Assembly (NCBI GenBank): GCA_918797485.1
Contig: CAKKNE010000006.1
Span: forward strand, 1,240,001-1,304,000
Reading direction: 5' to 3'
Origin: Pelagomonas calceolata
Taxonomy: Eukaryota; Sar; Pelagophyceae; Pelagomonadales; Pelagomonadaceae
DNA: 64,000 nt
The notes beneath the pieces were generated by a model. That model worked only from the letters and a program-made list of their open reading frames with translations, had not been told where the DNA came from and made no database searches. The position numbers and the translations under genes are program-made. Positions 47,001 to 55,296 of the stretch are shown here, piece by piece. Position 1 is the stretch's first letter. The number at the start of each line of letters is the position of its first letter.

Positions 47001-47401
47001 CCGTCCCTATCTTCCCTCCGCGAGATCTTCAGGCCGTCGCTGGTGCGACTTCCCCCCCAGCCCGTTCCTTCCTTGGTATCTATTTTGACGATGTCCACTC
47101 GACAAGAGGAGTCGTGGAGCGTCGCCGCCAGCGTGACGCGTAACGCTCGCAGGTAGACTAGCAACTCAAGATGTTTCAAGTACGCGCGCTCGCTCCCATA
47201 AGAATGGGGCGCCTGCGGCACGAGCTCCTCGCGGAACTCGGCGAGGTTCGCCCAGAGCGCGGGCGCCTCCTTTTCTAATCGTTGGGACGCGTCGCGCATC
47301 GCGTCGGCGGCTTGGCCATTTTGCGGCGCGGCGGCGGGCGCGCGCGCGCGCTTGCGGGGCGCGGGCGATGTTGTTGACGTGGCTCGCTTCGAGCCCGCCA
47401 T
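44060..47401 (-). CDS. Double AAA ATPase, two exons
   Basis: Exons 45523..47401 and 44060..45453 give 1090 aa. The N-terminal 560 residues are helical and unrecognised. The first AAA module is complete (GPSGTGKT Walker A, AVLFFDECEALF Walker B, FLATNRPAELDEAMHRR sensor and Arg finger). The second is degenerate (GPRGAGKRTC; VPVLDGFEHA without the acidic pair; HIEDVRG). Splicing restores MTVHG|VARELKKRVLQVDF where the open frame has a 23-residue insert. The layout, with one active and one decayed AAA module, resembles ring-forming remodelling ATPases; the substrate is unknown. Confidence 0.78.
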   Translation of the reverse strand: MAGSKRATSTTSPAPRKRARAPAAAPQNGQAADAMRDASQRLEKEAPALWANLAEFREELVPQAPHSYGSERAYLKHLELLVYLRALRVTLAATLHDSSCRVDIVKIDTKEGTGWGGSRTSDGLKISRREDRDGLQRRLEVVDAFLTSCSAWRDSRLEQTERKPRLYRLARAYELEPNGRDDRLFTCLCVMAACQTDAVRCTLIEDDHARRANLLCRLAACSELEVEAFADAERLYVKENVVFVSDDADAYLSPGGIPPLRVARVTARVLLGETLPPDELLKTSGSKLEVILREEGAAMDVLDTPSAKQKPPVKTPSSTDDTLADVLKAAATSPVSRAPSPPEDDEVKPYASDNELEYLSELFEVVALHVRLASATIKSNIKEQSGTTRTWYAQEEGNKAGARELKAKLRVAQTKVSRRCSVSTKPRLLQLATKLGLDEWETKVVALLVGRTISPAVKSLMDGMESGSAVQRLDDSTTVGALLSIFCPEGFADQVSHRRRFYKGATLVRRGVVRLQRSRWHSSGSADLTEQRVELDRRVLDFVVGLDTEIDELVEGSELYAPTTHLEDVVLPRKQKSQLVELCAAFFDLADHAKRTGLFDRAVPYGNGFVVLLCGPSGTGKTMTVHGIGAASFARHRRDAPPTTVVRHAGVARELKKRVLQVDFASLRGKHHQGGDDVDADLRGLFREAEMSDAVLFFDECEALFRTRDHGGADRLLRAMLQEIEKCKGLVFLATNRPAELDEAMHRRISTVVEYAPPGASERKAIWEGLVAKGKVVTDESVDWDAVALKYELSGGFIKNALLAAVLFALARSKSTPIVSEQDVRRGCALQQRGAMHKHHALLGKKDEEDDSDASFTTLALRPECRREFEHLVVFEQQRGIVYGRWGFADHKAPSATICLLYGPRGAGKRTCGHALAKALGRRTYDVDARDALCDDAKKTEQRLQAALDDARLSDAVPVLDGFEHALVVPSDSGVLDCAPGLARALDRLARFPGPVLLVAHIEDVRGVRLAPQLTRRLRFSMPIGAPDAKLRAAVWRRALPSSVPLDADVDLNVLGRRHELLPASIGRAVLDGAARAAARGGNVTHGDLDAAAAREAKRLRGDHADALDRLFV
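45454..45522 (-). mobile_element. Minimal class 2 introner intron (69 nt), in frame and stop-free
   Basis: Starts GTATTGGCGCGGCGTCCTT, holds CGCCATCGACGCGACG and ends TTCGCCACGCAG. Being 69 nt without a stop, it is invisible to simple ORF finding. Retention would put 23 residues just after the Walker A helix. Confidence 0.78.
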
Positions 47402-47580
47402 GGTGCGACGACCGATGCAAATGACTTGGGGCTCTCAGAGACTCTTTTGCTTTTCTCTGCGCGGACAGCAAGTGCGCAGGCGTTCACACTGCAGCTGGGG
47501 TGTCCCTGGGCGCGTGTAGCGTGTCGTCTTGCACCGATGCTCGCCAGCGCGGCGTGTTTTGACTGTCTGCTTTTGTCTTT

Positions 47581-47603
47581 GCTAGTGTCTTACTGTCGCT
47601 AGC
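47581..47603 (-). promoter_or_regulatory. CTAG palindrome element, copy 9
   Basis: 23-bp minus-strand form (GCTAGCGACAGTAAGACACT, then AGC). It lies between divergent genes, 180 nt from the AAA ATPase ATG and 247 nt from the GT14 ATG. Nothing else is recognised in this 448-nt gap. Confidence 0.6.
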
Positions 47604-47849
47604 ATCACTGGCGGCTGAAGCTCAGTAAAGCGGTTCTGCGGCGAACGATGCGTAAAACGCCGTAATCGCAAAGGCACAGCATCGCTGCAGTGCTGCGCCA
47701 CGCTGCTGCATGGCTATACAGAGGTAGCAGAGATCACGAGGCATGTAAAGCAAACCAGCTTTACGCCGCCGCCGCGAACGCCCAGACCAGTGCAGCAGCA
47801 GCTCTCCCAGACGCAAAAATAAAACGCGCAGCGCACAAAGCCAGCAGCC

Positions 47850-49113
47850 ATGCAAACCACCAAGCGCCGCCGCCGCCGCCGCCGCCGCCGCGCGAGCCCG
47901 GCGCGCTGCCTCGTAGGCTGCTTATGCATTGCCATCCTCCTGTCGATCTACACGGCGCTCTGGGCGACGAGCGACGTCGAGACGGACGACGCGCAGCCGC
48001 GCCTGCGAGGCGTAAACCGAGACCGCATGGCCTTCCTGTTCCTCGTGCGCGACCAGATCCCCACAGCACCAATCTGGAAGGCCTTCTTCGACGACGCCGA
48101 CGAACAAGGCGCCCGGGGCCTCTACAAAATCTACACGCACCCGCGGCCGGGATTCGCATACGCGCCCTCGTCGCTATTTTACGGGACGGAGGTTACAAAT
48201 CGGACGCGCGTCAAGTGGGGCGCCGTCACGGTCGCGCGCGCGGAGATGAGACTCATCGTATCAGCATTACGAGACCCGCGGACGCAGCGGTCCATTTTGA
48301 TGAGCGAGGCCGGCGTGCCACTGCACCCGTTCTGGTGCCTGCACACGTACCTCTTTTCGACAGAGAGGTCCTTCGTGGCGTCGTGGCGCACCGACGAGCG
48401 ACGAAAAGTGTTGTACGACTTTGGTGTGGAAGATGACCTCTACAGGAAAAGGTGGCGCAAGGGCCACCAGTGGGTCGCCCTGACGCGGAAGCACATGGCG
48501 TTGCTGGACGCGGCCCAGTACGAAACATTTAGGAAGGCCCATGCGATGTCGTCGCGCGCGGCGGACTTTCGGCGCGAGTGGCGCGGGCCTGCAAAAGAAG
48601 CCGACGACACGCACCACTGTTTTGCTGATGAGCACTTCGCGGCGACGACGTTGGCCGTCCACGGCGTCGAGGGCGAGTTGGTTCCTGTTCGCTGCGGCGT
48701 CCCTTCGACCTTCACGCCATCGACGCGTGCGAACGCAGGCCTCGCCGACCTACATCTCCTTCGGCGCCTACCGTCGCGAAGGACGACGGCTCCTCGCTCC
48801 TTTGGACATCACGCAGCCCATGAAGCGCGACTGGCGCGCGACGACGTACAAGCCCGCGGACGTCACGCGCGAATTATTGGATGTGGCGCGGGGCCGGTGC
48901 CGCTTTTCGACCGATCCAGCGCCGCTCGCCGACGCGGACTCGACGATACGAACGCCCCTATCAAAAGTCACGGCGTGGGCCGCCTCGGAGAGAGACGCGC
49001 GGCGCGAGTGCCGCTTTCTTCATGAAGACGCGCCGTGCTACCTCATGATGAGAAAAATACCAAAGGAGACCGTGCCGAGGTACCTCGAATCATATAAGAA
49101 CAACTTATCGTAA
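47850..49113 (+). CDS. GT14 core-2/I-branching glycosyltransferase-like, two exons
   Basis: Exons 47850..48680 and 48739..49113 give 401 aa. It is a type II Golgi protein: an Arg-rich cytosolic start, then a TM helix (CLVGCLCIAILLSIYTALWA). The Branch domain follows: MAFLFLVRDQIPTAPIWKAF, GLYKIYTHPRPGFAY, SLFYGTEV, VKWGAVTVARAEMRLIVSAL, SILMSEAGVPLHPFWCLHTY and WRKGHQWVALTRKHM, as in plant core-2/I-branching enzymes. Splicing joins VEGEL to ASPTYISFGAYRR in phase. It probably adds GlcNAc or another sugar to glycans. The 3' end overlaps the convergent gene by 9 nt. Confidence 0.85.
48681..48738 (+). mobile_element. Minimal class 2 introner intron (58 nt)
   Basis: Starts GTTCCTGTTCGCTGCGGCGT, with the GCGGCGTCC block five bases further in than usual. 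It contains CACGCCATCGACGCGTGCG and ends GAACGCAG. Confidence 0.75.
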
Positions 49114-49692
49114 CTTAGATTGTATCGGCGGACAGCACCCAAGCATCGTGCCGTCATCCGTCGGGCAGCAGTCGCCGCCCGTCAATCCGATGGCTCTACA
49201 GGCCGTGTTCTTGGCGCAGGAGGCGGCGACGGCGTGGGGGGCGCGCACCGTGTTGTTTGATGATTTGCAGCACCCTAGGTAATTTCCGGAAGTGTCCGGG
49301 CAACATGCGCCCTGCAGTTTGAGAGCGGCACAGGCCGAGTTGTCGTCGCAGGCGCCCCGCCTCGTTGTGGTCACGGTAGCCACATTTAACGGATCGTGGC
49401 AGCACGATTGTGATTGACCATGAGCGTCCGGGCAGCAGTCTCCGACCAGACCCATCCCCACACACGCGGTGTTGTCCACACATCTAATCGCGCCGCCGTG
49501 CACGCTGTTAATGGCCTTCGGGTTCGGCACGGACACGAACACGACGCCGCACAACAATACTGCTCCAATAAGTAGTCCTGCGCCGAGCCAGCGCTTGCTC
49601 GCGTGCGGACTCCTCCCGTGCAGGACCTCGATGTCCTCGGCGCCGCTCGCGCCGCGCCAGGTGTCTTGGCTATCGTTTCGCGTTCGGTCCAT
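49105..49692 (-). CDS. Type II membrane protein with three CC repeats
   Basis: A 195-residue protein. A cytosolic N-terminus, one TM helix (LGAGLLIGAVLLCGVVFVSV), then three tandem units of about 45 residues with the pattern C-x-x-N-x-A-C ... L-x-G-x-CCP ... G-x-x-x-x-CC (CVDNTACVGMGLVGDCCPD; CDDNSACAALKLQGACCPD; CAKNTACRAIGLTGGDCCP). The five or six cysteines per unit are probably disulphide-bonded. Similar CC repeats occur in secreted proteins of diatoms and dinoflagellates, often next to carbohydrate enzymes; its position next to a GT14 gene fits a glycan context, but no function is proven. Confidence 0.75.
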   Translation of the reverse strand: MDRTRNDSQDTWRGASGAEDIEVLHGRSPHASKRWLGAGLLIGAVLLCGVVFVSVPNPKAINSVHGGAIRCVDNTACVGMGLVGDCCPDAHGQSQSCCHDPLNVATVTTTRRGACDDNSACAALKLQGACCPDTSGNYLGCCKSSNNTVRAPHAVAASCAKNTACRAIGLTGGDCCPTDDGTMLGCCPPIQSKLR

Positions 49693-49914
49693 TTCTCTTG
49701 TTGTTTGTTGTTATTTGTTTTTGGCGCGCTCGGCGTCTGCAGATGCGAGTGCAGCTGAGGCTGGCGTCTGAACAGCGCCTGGGGCGGCGTTTCGTGCGAA
49801 ACCTGTGCTCCGGTGGCCTCGCGTCAATGAGATCTGGCTCTGCACAGTACGCAGAGAGCCGGCGTGACCTGCTTGCTGCGTTTACAGCCGCGAAGCATCA
49901 AATTAAGCTAAAGA

Positions 49915-49938
49915 GCTAGCGGGCTGTAAGGCACTAGC
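49915..49938 (+). promoter_or_regulatory. CTAG palindrome element, copy 10
   Basis: GCTAGCGGGC, then TGTAAGGCACTAGC. It lies in a 528-nt divergent gap, 223 nt from the CC-repeat ATG and 283 nt from the metalloprotease-like ATG. The rest of the gap is AT-richer; a minus-strand ORF there (49934-50269) is too weak to call. Confidence 0.58.
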
Positions 49939-50220
49939 GTACACGGCCGCTATCGAATTTCCTCAACCACTCATCTTCAAGTTTCTTTAAGAGCATGTTA
50001 TACGACGAAAAGAAAGCTGCGCTAGTCTGCTGCCTATTTTTTGCATGCCCAAACTTTGATAGCAATATACAGGTTAACGGTACGGGGCACGCTCGAGTCG
50101 GCAAGCTGACGCGCGAAAACACTCGCGACGGGTGTGCCTCACGCGCCTTGCAACGAAAAGCCTGGTTCTCTTGACACGTAATTAGGCCGACAAAAAGTTG
50201 CCGGGCATTGGACACCAAAA

Positions 50221-50846
50221 ATGCGCCACGCGACGCTCCTCGCGTTAGCGGTCGCCGCGGAAGCGACACTCAACGTAACCCTCACGAACAATTTAGTCGG
50301 CGTGACCACGGTGCGCGTGAATGGCGCCGGCCTCCGCGTCGAGGCGACCCTGACCGCGGACGCCACTCTATTTCACGCCCGCTACCGTGAGGTCCACATC
50401 GCGGACGGCAGAACAACCATCACGCGGCGAACCCCGCGCCCGCACCACGCCGGGACCGCTTCTGGTGAAGCGGACGGCGAATTTTTTGCGGACGGCCGCG
50501 CGACCGCGACCATAGAACAAGGCCGCGTGAAATCGTTAGTGGTACGATTACCAGGAAAGCATGTTGAAATTCACGAAGAAGATGGCACCTACGAACGCGT
50601 GCACGCTCCCTCCAATGATTACGTCTGGGCCGAACCGAAGACCTTTTCGGCCTGGCCTGGACGGGGGGCATGTGCGACGCCCTTGGGAGGTCTTCGGCCG
50701 TAGAACAGTCGGCCTTCTCCTCAAAAGCCTTTGTTGGGACCATCGTGGCCCACGAGCTCGGCCATAACTTAGGGATGCCCCACGACGCCGGAGGGAAATA
50801 TTTGATGGCTCCCAGGAGTTGGAAAGGGCTCGAGTGGCCTCTCTGA
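50221..50846 (+). pseudogene. Zinc metalloprotease (reprolysin-like) remnant
   Basis: It starts with a signal peptide (MRHATLLALAVAAEATLNV) and a prodomain-like part (VKSLVVRLPGKHVEIHEEDG). The zinc site IVAHELGHNLGMPHD and the preceding GLAWTGGMCD are present near 50650-50800 but not in the same continuous frame, and most of the region that should come before the zinc helix is absent. It is a broken host gene of the ADAM-like family, with no sign of activity. Confidence 0.6.
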
Positions 50847-51205
50847 ACGAGGCGCAGCGCCAGGCGACGGGCACGTCGTTCTCGCGGCGCGAGATCCAGG
50901 AGCTCGAGGCGGCTAGAAGGGCGTCCCTGGCCGCGGACGCCGACCGCCAGCGGCGCTACGCGCAACGGCGCGAGGCCGCGCGCCGCCGGGAAAGGGATGA
51001 CACGGCGGCCGCGCTGGCGCTGTCACGCGTCACGTCCGGCCAGTCGACGTCGCGGTCGGTGCGCCGCCCGCCCCCCTACTCCGCCGCCGCGCCGCCGCCG
51101 CCGCCGCCGCCGCCGCCGAACCCGTTCCGGGCGACGCCATCATCATCACGCGGGGAGTCGTCGTATGCCCGGCGCGAGCGGTTGTCGCGGCAGATGGACT
51201 TGTAG
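50819..51205 (+). pseudogene. 3' part of a charged protein with a UIM-like motif
   Basis: The frame reads EAQRQATGTSFSRREIQELE, then AARRASLAADADRQRR, an Arg/Glu helix, DDTAAALALSRVT (similar to a ubiquitin-interacting motif), a poly-Pro run and RRERLSRQMDL. There is no ATG; it directly follows the metalloprotease remnant. It is likely the end of another gene fused here by rearrangement, or a real exon with an unseen upstream part. Confidence 0.4.
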
Positions 51206-51253
51206 GCTCCGACCACTCTTCTTTCCTTCCCCACGTTCTAATATTAACAACAA

Positions 51254-52204
51254 TTAGTCGAGCGCCCACCCCGCCCGTTCAACAAGGTCGACGACAATCG
51301 CGTCCGCGTCGCCCTGGAGAAAGACGTCGCGCGGCACGGGGGCCGTCTCATTAAAGTCGAAGCCCCCACTCAGCTTCCCCATGGACGGCGGGAACGCCAC
51401 GTCCGGCTGGTGCTCGCCGACGCGGTCCCTGTTTATTAACACGCGCGGCATCGTCCCGAGATCGATGAGCGACGCAAAGGGGTGCACCTCCAGCGACGTG
51501 CCTATGACTAACAACAGCTCCGCTTCGTCGAAGTCCTCCCTTAACGACGCCCAGAACCGATCGGGCAGAGCTTCGCCGAAAAAAACGATGTCCGCCTTGC
51601 ACAGTCCGCCGTTCTGTGCGTTGAAGGCATCCGTCGTTCCTTCATAAATGGCTCTCCTGAGTGCTTCGGCGTCTACTTTCTCGCCCGTCGCTATACACGT
51701 CGCACTGTCGAAGTTCCCGTGGGCCGCCACGACGAACTCCGCAGGGACGCCTGCCGCTCGTTCCAGAGAATCGATGTTCTGGGTATAACAGCGTATCAAC
51801 TGGTTCTTATCCGCCAATAGTTTCACGAGCTTGTGCGCCTTTGTTGGACGCGAATCGTCAGTCGGCCACAAGGCTTTGGCCAACTCGTAGAACGGCTGCG
51901 GGTTCGTGCGGAAGAAGTCGAGCTCGAAGACGGCTTCCGGGTAAGGTAAACCACTAATTTCTAGAGTGTCGTAGAGCCCGGTTCCTGGTGTCCGGAAGTC
52001 GGGCAGGCCCGCCGCGACCGAGGCTCCTGCCCCTAACATCACCACACATCTTGCGCCGTCCTTGAGCAGTGTTGCCACTCCATCTACATCGCGTGTCGGT
52101 GGCAGCGTCGCTTGCGTGCGCACGAGTCTTCGAGCGCTGCTGGGAGCCGCGGCGCGGCAGCAGTAGGCGAGGGTGGCGGCTAGCGTTCTCGCTACTGCAG
52201 CCAT
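51254..52204 (-). CDS. Class I-like sirtuin with eroded zinc site
   Basis: A 316-residue protein with a mitochondrial-type N-terminus (MAAVARTLAATLAYCCRAAA, then SSARRLVRTQ). NAD+-binding motifs are complete: GAGASVAAGLPDFRTPGTGL, CYTQNIDSLERAAG, catalytic His in AAHGNF, DIVFFGEALPDRFW and IGTSLEVHPFASL. Where SIRT2/SIRT3 have two CxxC pairs, this protein has TCIATGEKV and GGLCKADIV, so only two of four zinc cysteines remain. It is probably an NAD-dependent protein deacylase; loss of the structural zinc site is odd. It is the divergent partner of ETF-beta, another mitochondrial gene. Confidence 0.88.
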   Translation of the reverse strand: MAAVARTLAATLAYCCRAAAPSSARRLVRTQATLPPTRDVDGVATLLKDGARCVVMLGAGASVAAGLPDFRTPGTGLYDTLEISGLPYPEAVFELDFFRTNPQPFYELAKALWPTDDSRPTKAHKLVKLLADKNQLIRCYTQNIDSLERAAGVPAEFVVAAHGNFDSATCIATGEKVDAEALRRAIYEGTTDAFNAQNGGLCKADIVFFGEALPDRFWASLREDFDEAELLLVIGTSLEVHPFASLIDLGTMPRVLINRDRVGEHQPDVAFPPSMGKLSGGFDFNETAPVPRDVFLQGDADAIVVDLVERAGWALD

Positions 52205-52307
52205 GCTTGCTCAGCGATGCGAGCTGTTGCAGAGCTGCGGCTGCGCAGCGGGAAATGCCCACTAATGGCGCCCGCAGCGCTCGCTTTCCAAAAGCTAATG
52301 CTGGCGA

Positions 52308-52331
52308 GCTAGCGTGCACAAGGCCGCTAGC
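52308..52331 (+). promoter_or_regulatory. CTAG palindrome element, copy 11 (strong arms, changed core)
   Basis: GCTAGCG, then TGCACAAGGC, then CGCTAGC: seven-base arms pair perfectly, while the usual TAAGAC core is gone. It lies in the divergent gap between sirtuin (104 nt) and ETF-beta (210 nt). Confidence 0.5.
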
Positions 52332-52540
52332 CTTTCTACCTCGGGAGCACGAGCTCAGTAGTAATCGACGCTACGCTTATTTTACACGAAGCGTGAGCCC
52401 CTACGTTAGCGCTTTCACACCAGCATTCCATATCCCGAGCGTTGGTGGCCGCGCACGCGACGCCAGCACCTCCACCCAGCAGTGCACAAGTCCAGAAACG
52501 CGCCGCGCGCGACACCAGGCAGTGCCGCAGCCCAGGAACC

Positions 52541-53410
52541 ATGTCCCTGAAACGCGTCCTCGTCGGCGTGAAGCGCGTCGTCGACTACGCGGTGCGCGTC
52601 CGCGTCGCGGGCGACGGCTCCGGCGTCGAGCTGGCAAATGTCAAAATGAGCATGAACCCCTTTTGTGAAATTGCCTGCGAGGAGGCGATCCGCCTGAAGG
52701 AGAAGGGTGCGACGCGGCGTCCTGATCCTACGCGCGTCGTCTCCATCTTCCGATGACGTGGGTGGTCTCTTTGTCGATTTTGAGCCGATTATCACCACAC
52801 AGGTCTCTGCGAGGAGGCCGTCGCCGTCAGCATCGGCCCGAAGCAGGCCCAGGAGACGCTGCGATCGGCGTTGGCCATGGGCTGCGACCGAGCGATCCAC
52901 ATCACGACGGATGCCCGATTGGATCAAGGTGGGTTGGATCCGCTCGCAGTAGCTCAATTATTACAAAAAATAGTGGAGAAGGAGGAGCCCGACCTCGTGT
53001 TAGTAGGCAAGCAGTCCATCGACGGCGACCACGGCACTACTGCACCCATGCTCGCGGAGCTACTCGGCTGGTCGCAGGCCACCTTCGCGGCGTCCCTGAA
53101 CGTCGACGGCGGTACCGCAGAAGTGGAAAGAGAAACAGATGCAGGTACGGAGGTCATCAAGATCCAGTTACCTGCTGTCGTCTCCGCAGACTTAAGGTTA
53201 AATGCCCCGCGGTACCCGAAACTCCCGAACATCATGAAGGCGAAGAAGAAGCCGTTGGAGGCCATCGACGCGGCTTCCCTAGGTGTCGATTTGACTCCGT
53301 CGATTGTGGTCGAGGGGGTCGCGCCGCCGGCCGCGCGCAAAGCTGGAGTGACAGTTGAGAGCGTCGACGATTTGGTGGACAAGCTGAAGAACGAGGCGGC
53401 GGTGCTCTAA
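52541..53410 (+). CDS. ETFB: Electron transfer flavoprotein subunit beta, two exons
   Basis: Exons 52541..52706 and 52803..53410 give 257 aa. The family signature is clear: [18 protein letters not shown], then [71 protein letters not shown] and [20 protein letters not shown]. With ETF-alpha it passes electrons from acyl-CoA dehydrogenases to the mitochondrial quinone pool. The splice is fixed by family continuity across the join. It shares a promoter region with the sirtuin. Confidence 0.95.
52707..52802 (+). mobile_element. Introner-like intron in ETFB (96 nt)
   Basis: Starts GTGCGACGCGGCGTCCTGA (class 2 block). It contains GACGTGGGTGGTCTCTTTGT, then CGATTTTGAGCCG, shared with the SMARCC intron, and ends ATCACCACACAG. 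Confidence 0.82.
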
Positions 53411-53435
53411 GTATGTACTATCTAGTCTCTACGGC

Positions 53436-54581
53436 TTAGGCGGAGCGGGCGCGGAGCACGGCTCGCGCCTCTTGCAGAGACGCCTCAAATCCTCCCGCTA
53501 CGACCGGGTGCGCACCTCCAAGCACGCGCCGCGCGATCCGTTCCGCGTCCTCGAGCGTCGTCACGGCCTCGCGGATGTCGTCGAGTGTGGCGCCGTCGGC
53601 CCTGTAGAGCGCCATCGCGTAGGCCCGCCTCAGCTTGAGCGTGATATCGTGACCATCGCCGAGAACGCGTCGCGCCACGGGCGTCGTTTTGCGCAGCAGT
53701 GCCTTGGCTTCTTCGATGCGCCCTAGGTCAACGAGCAAATTCGCCAAGTTACTGGCTACCGTAAGGGTATCACCGTGTTGTTCGCCATAGAGCTTCGAGA
53801 ACCCGGAATATACATCTCGTCGCATGCGCAGGGACTCGTCGAACCGTTCGACTCTTTGATAAGCTCTCGCAAGATTGCTATACAAAGTGAGCATGGTGTA
53901 TTCTGATGCCCAAAAGGCGCTGCCGCATGCCCCAAGGCGCTGCCGCATGGACAACTCAGCCTCATACACGGACACCGCGTCCTCATGGTGGTCTGCGGAG
54001 GCTAAGCCGTTTGCGAGCACCCCCATCGCCATGCCCCGATCCACGTCAGTCTCCGGCCGCCCCACGTACGTCTTCCAGCACGCCCACCCGAGCGCGCCTC
54101 GCACGACGCCGTGGTAGTCTTGCTCGCACAGACCACACGTGTGCCACCGCTTCCACCGCAAACTCTTCGCTTTCCAGTCCAAATTGTTCTCCTCGGCCTC
54201 CGCGACCAAAATCTTCGCCTGCTCCGCCAAGCACGACACGTGCGCGAAACCCGCCGTCCCGCGGCACGAGCACCCCCGCACGAGGCCCTCCTTCGTTTTC
54301 CAGTGGAGGGCCTGCGTGCAGATGAAGCACGTCTGACCTTTCGTGTCGTCGGCGCATTTCTCGACCGCGACGGCTACGGCCTCCGCGTGCTTCTTATTTG
54401 CGTTGTATTGTTCGGCGCCGCCAGCCTTTTTTATCTTCTTGCAGAGCTTGTCATGGCCGCCCTCTTCCCAGGATTTTTTCTGACATTCGGGCCCACAGTA
54501 GCGTGTGCTGCAGCGGCCGCATTTCTTGCCCAATGATAAGCCGAGCGGGGCAGCGCAGGCGGCGCACTGCGTGAGGATCAT
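53436..54581 (-). CDS. MYND, RING-variant and TPR protein (second full-length copy)
   Basis: A 381-residue paralogue of the 10.1-kb gene with the same start (MILTQCAACA). The MYND finger (CGRCSTRYCGPEC), RING-variant finger (CFIC ... CSCRGTAGFAHVSC ... CGLC) and about five KLC-type TPRs (LYSNLARAYQRVERFDESLR; NLANLLVDLGRIEEAKALLR) are all present. The frame is intact, so it is likely functional. It lies head-to-head with the truncated copy at 56.6 kb, with the hairpin-rich island between them. Confidence 0.85.
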   Translation of the reverse strand: MILTQCAACAAPLGLSLGKKCGRCSTRYCGPECQKKSWEEGGHDKLCKKIKKAGGAEQYNANKKHAEAVAVAVEKCADDTKGQTCFICTQALHWKTKEGLVRGCSCRGTAGFAHVSCLAEQAKILVAEAEENNLDWKAKSLRWKRWHTCGLCEQDYHGVVRGALGWACWKTYVGRPETDVDRGMAMGVLANGLASADHHEDAVSVYEAELSMRQRLGACGSAFWASEYTMLTLYSNLARAYQRVERFDESLRMRRDVYSGFSKLYGEQHGDTLTVASNLANLLVDLGRIEEAKALLRKTTPVARRVLGDGHDITLKLRRAYAMALYRADGATLDDIREAVTTLEDAERIARRVLGGAHPVVAGGFEASLQEARAVLRARSA

Positions 54582-54642
54582 ATCTTAAGCACAAATGATC
54601 TCTGCGCGTTCCAAGGCTGCGAGGGTGGCGCACTGAAAACCA

Positions 54643-54666
54643 GCTAGCGGTGTGTAAGATACTAGC
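54643..54666 (+). promoter_or_regulatory. CTAG palindrome element, copy 12
   Basis: GCTAGCGGTG, then TGTAAGATACTAGC; 62 nt upstream of the MYND-TPR ATG, the closest spacing in the window. Confidence 0.6.
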
Positions 54667-54884
54667 AAGAAACTCGGAACGCTCATGCAGCTGTTTGAGT
54701 ACCGTTCAGTTCGCTAATGGTCCAAAGAGATCAATGGGACACTTACTGGGGGACGAAAAAAGTAATTTTTTTAATTCGCGATATTGACGATCCCACCATG
54801 GCGGCCGCGTCGGTGGAAACCTGTCAATTCGTGGTCCTGAGGTCTCCCCGGGGCCGCTTAGGGTCGGTACTGTACACGTGCACT

Positions 54885-55033
54885 CGCCTACGCCGCATGC
54901 GTGGGCGCTTCTATCAGTGGATACATATCAGTACAGGTCCCCAGCAGAAGGCGGACCTGTCCCATGATCCCCCAGAGTTTTCGATCCAGAGCTCTCTGGA
55001 GAGCCCCAAGCTCTTGCGCATGCGGCGTAGGCG
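54885..55033. repeat. Nested inverted repeats (possible hairpin RNA)
   Basis: A perfect 17-bp inverted repeat (CGCCTACGCCGCATGCG at 54885-54901 against its complement at 55017-55033) encloses an 8-bp one (ACAGGTCC / GGACCTGT, 54933-54940 and 54953-54960, 12-nt loop) and the short palindrome CCAGAGCTCTCTGG. Weaker pairing extends outward on both sides. Confidence 0.8.
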
Positions 55034-55296
55034 ACTACCCGACCTTAGAGCTACCCCAGAGGGAGTCCGCGAACCGATCTACATCCGAAAAAAGTAAATA
55101 ATTTGGGCCCGATGGCGCCCCGTTCCCGTAAAAAACGTCAATTACCCGAGGCCCCCCAGTAGTCGCCGTAGCGGCCTCGTTGGACCCCATACTACCCCAC
55201 CGATAGTCAATTACGAGTATATGACATCTACGTTATAAGAAGGGTACTTTGGGCCGACCACGCTCGGGACGTGAACATCTTGATCTGGACCTCGCG

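Noticed and set aside
49934-50269. 111-codon minus-strand ORF ending in a helical LLKKLEDEWLRKF
   Set aside because: Overlaps the promoter and start of another gene; only the last 25 residues look protein-like, too little to support.
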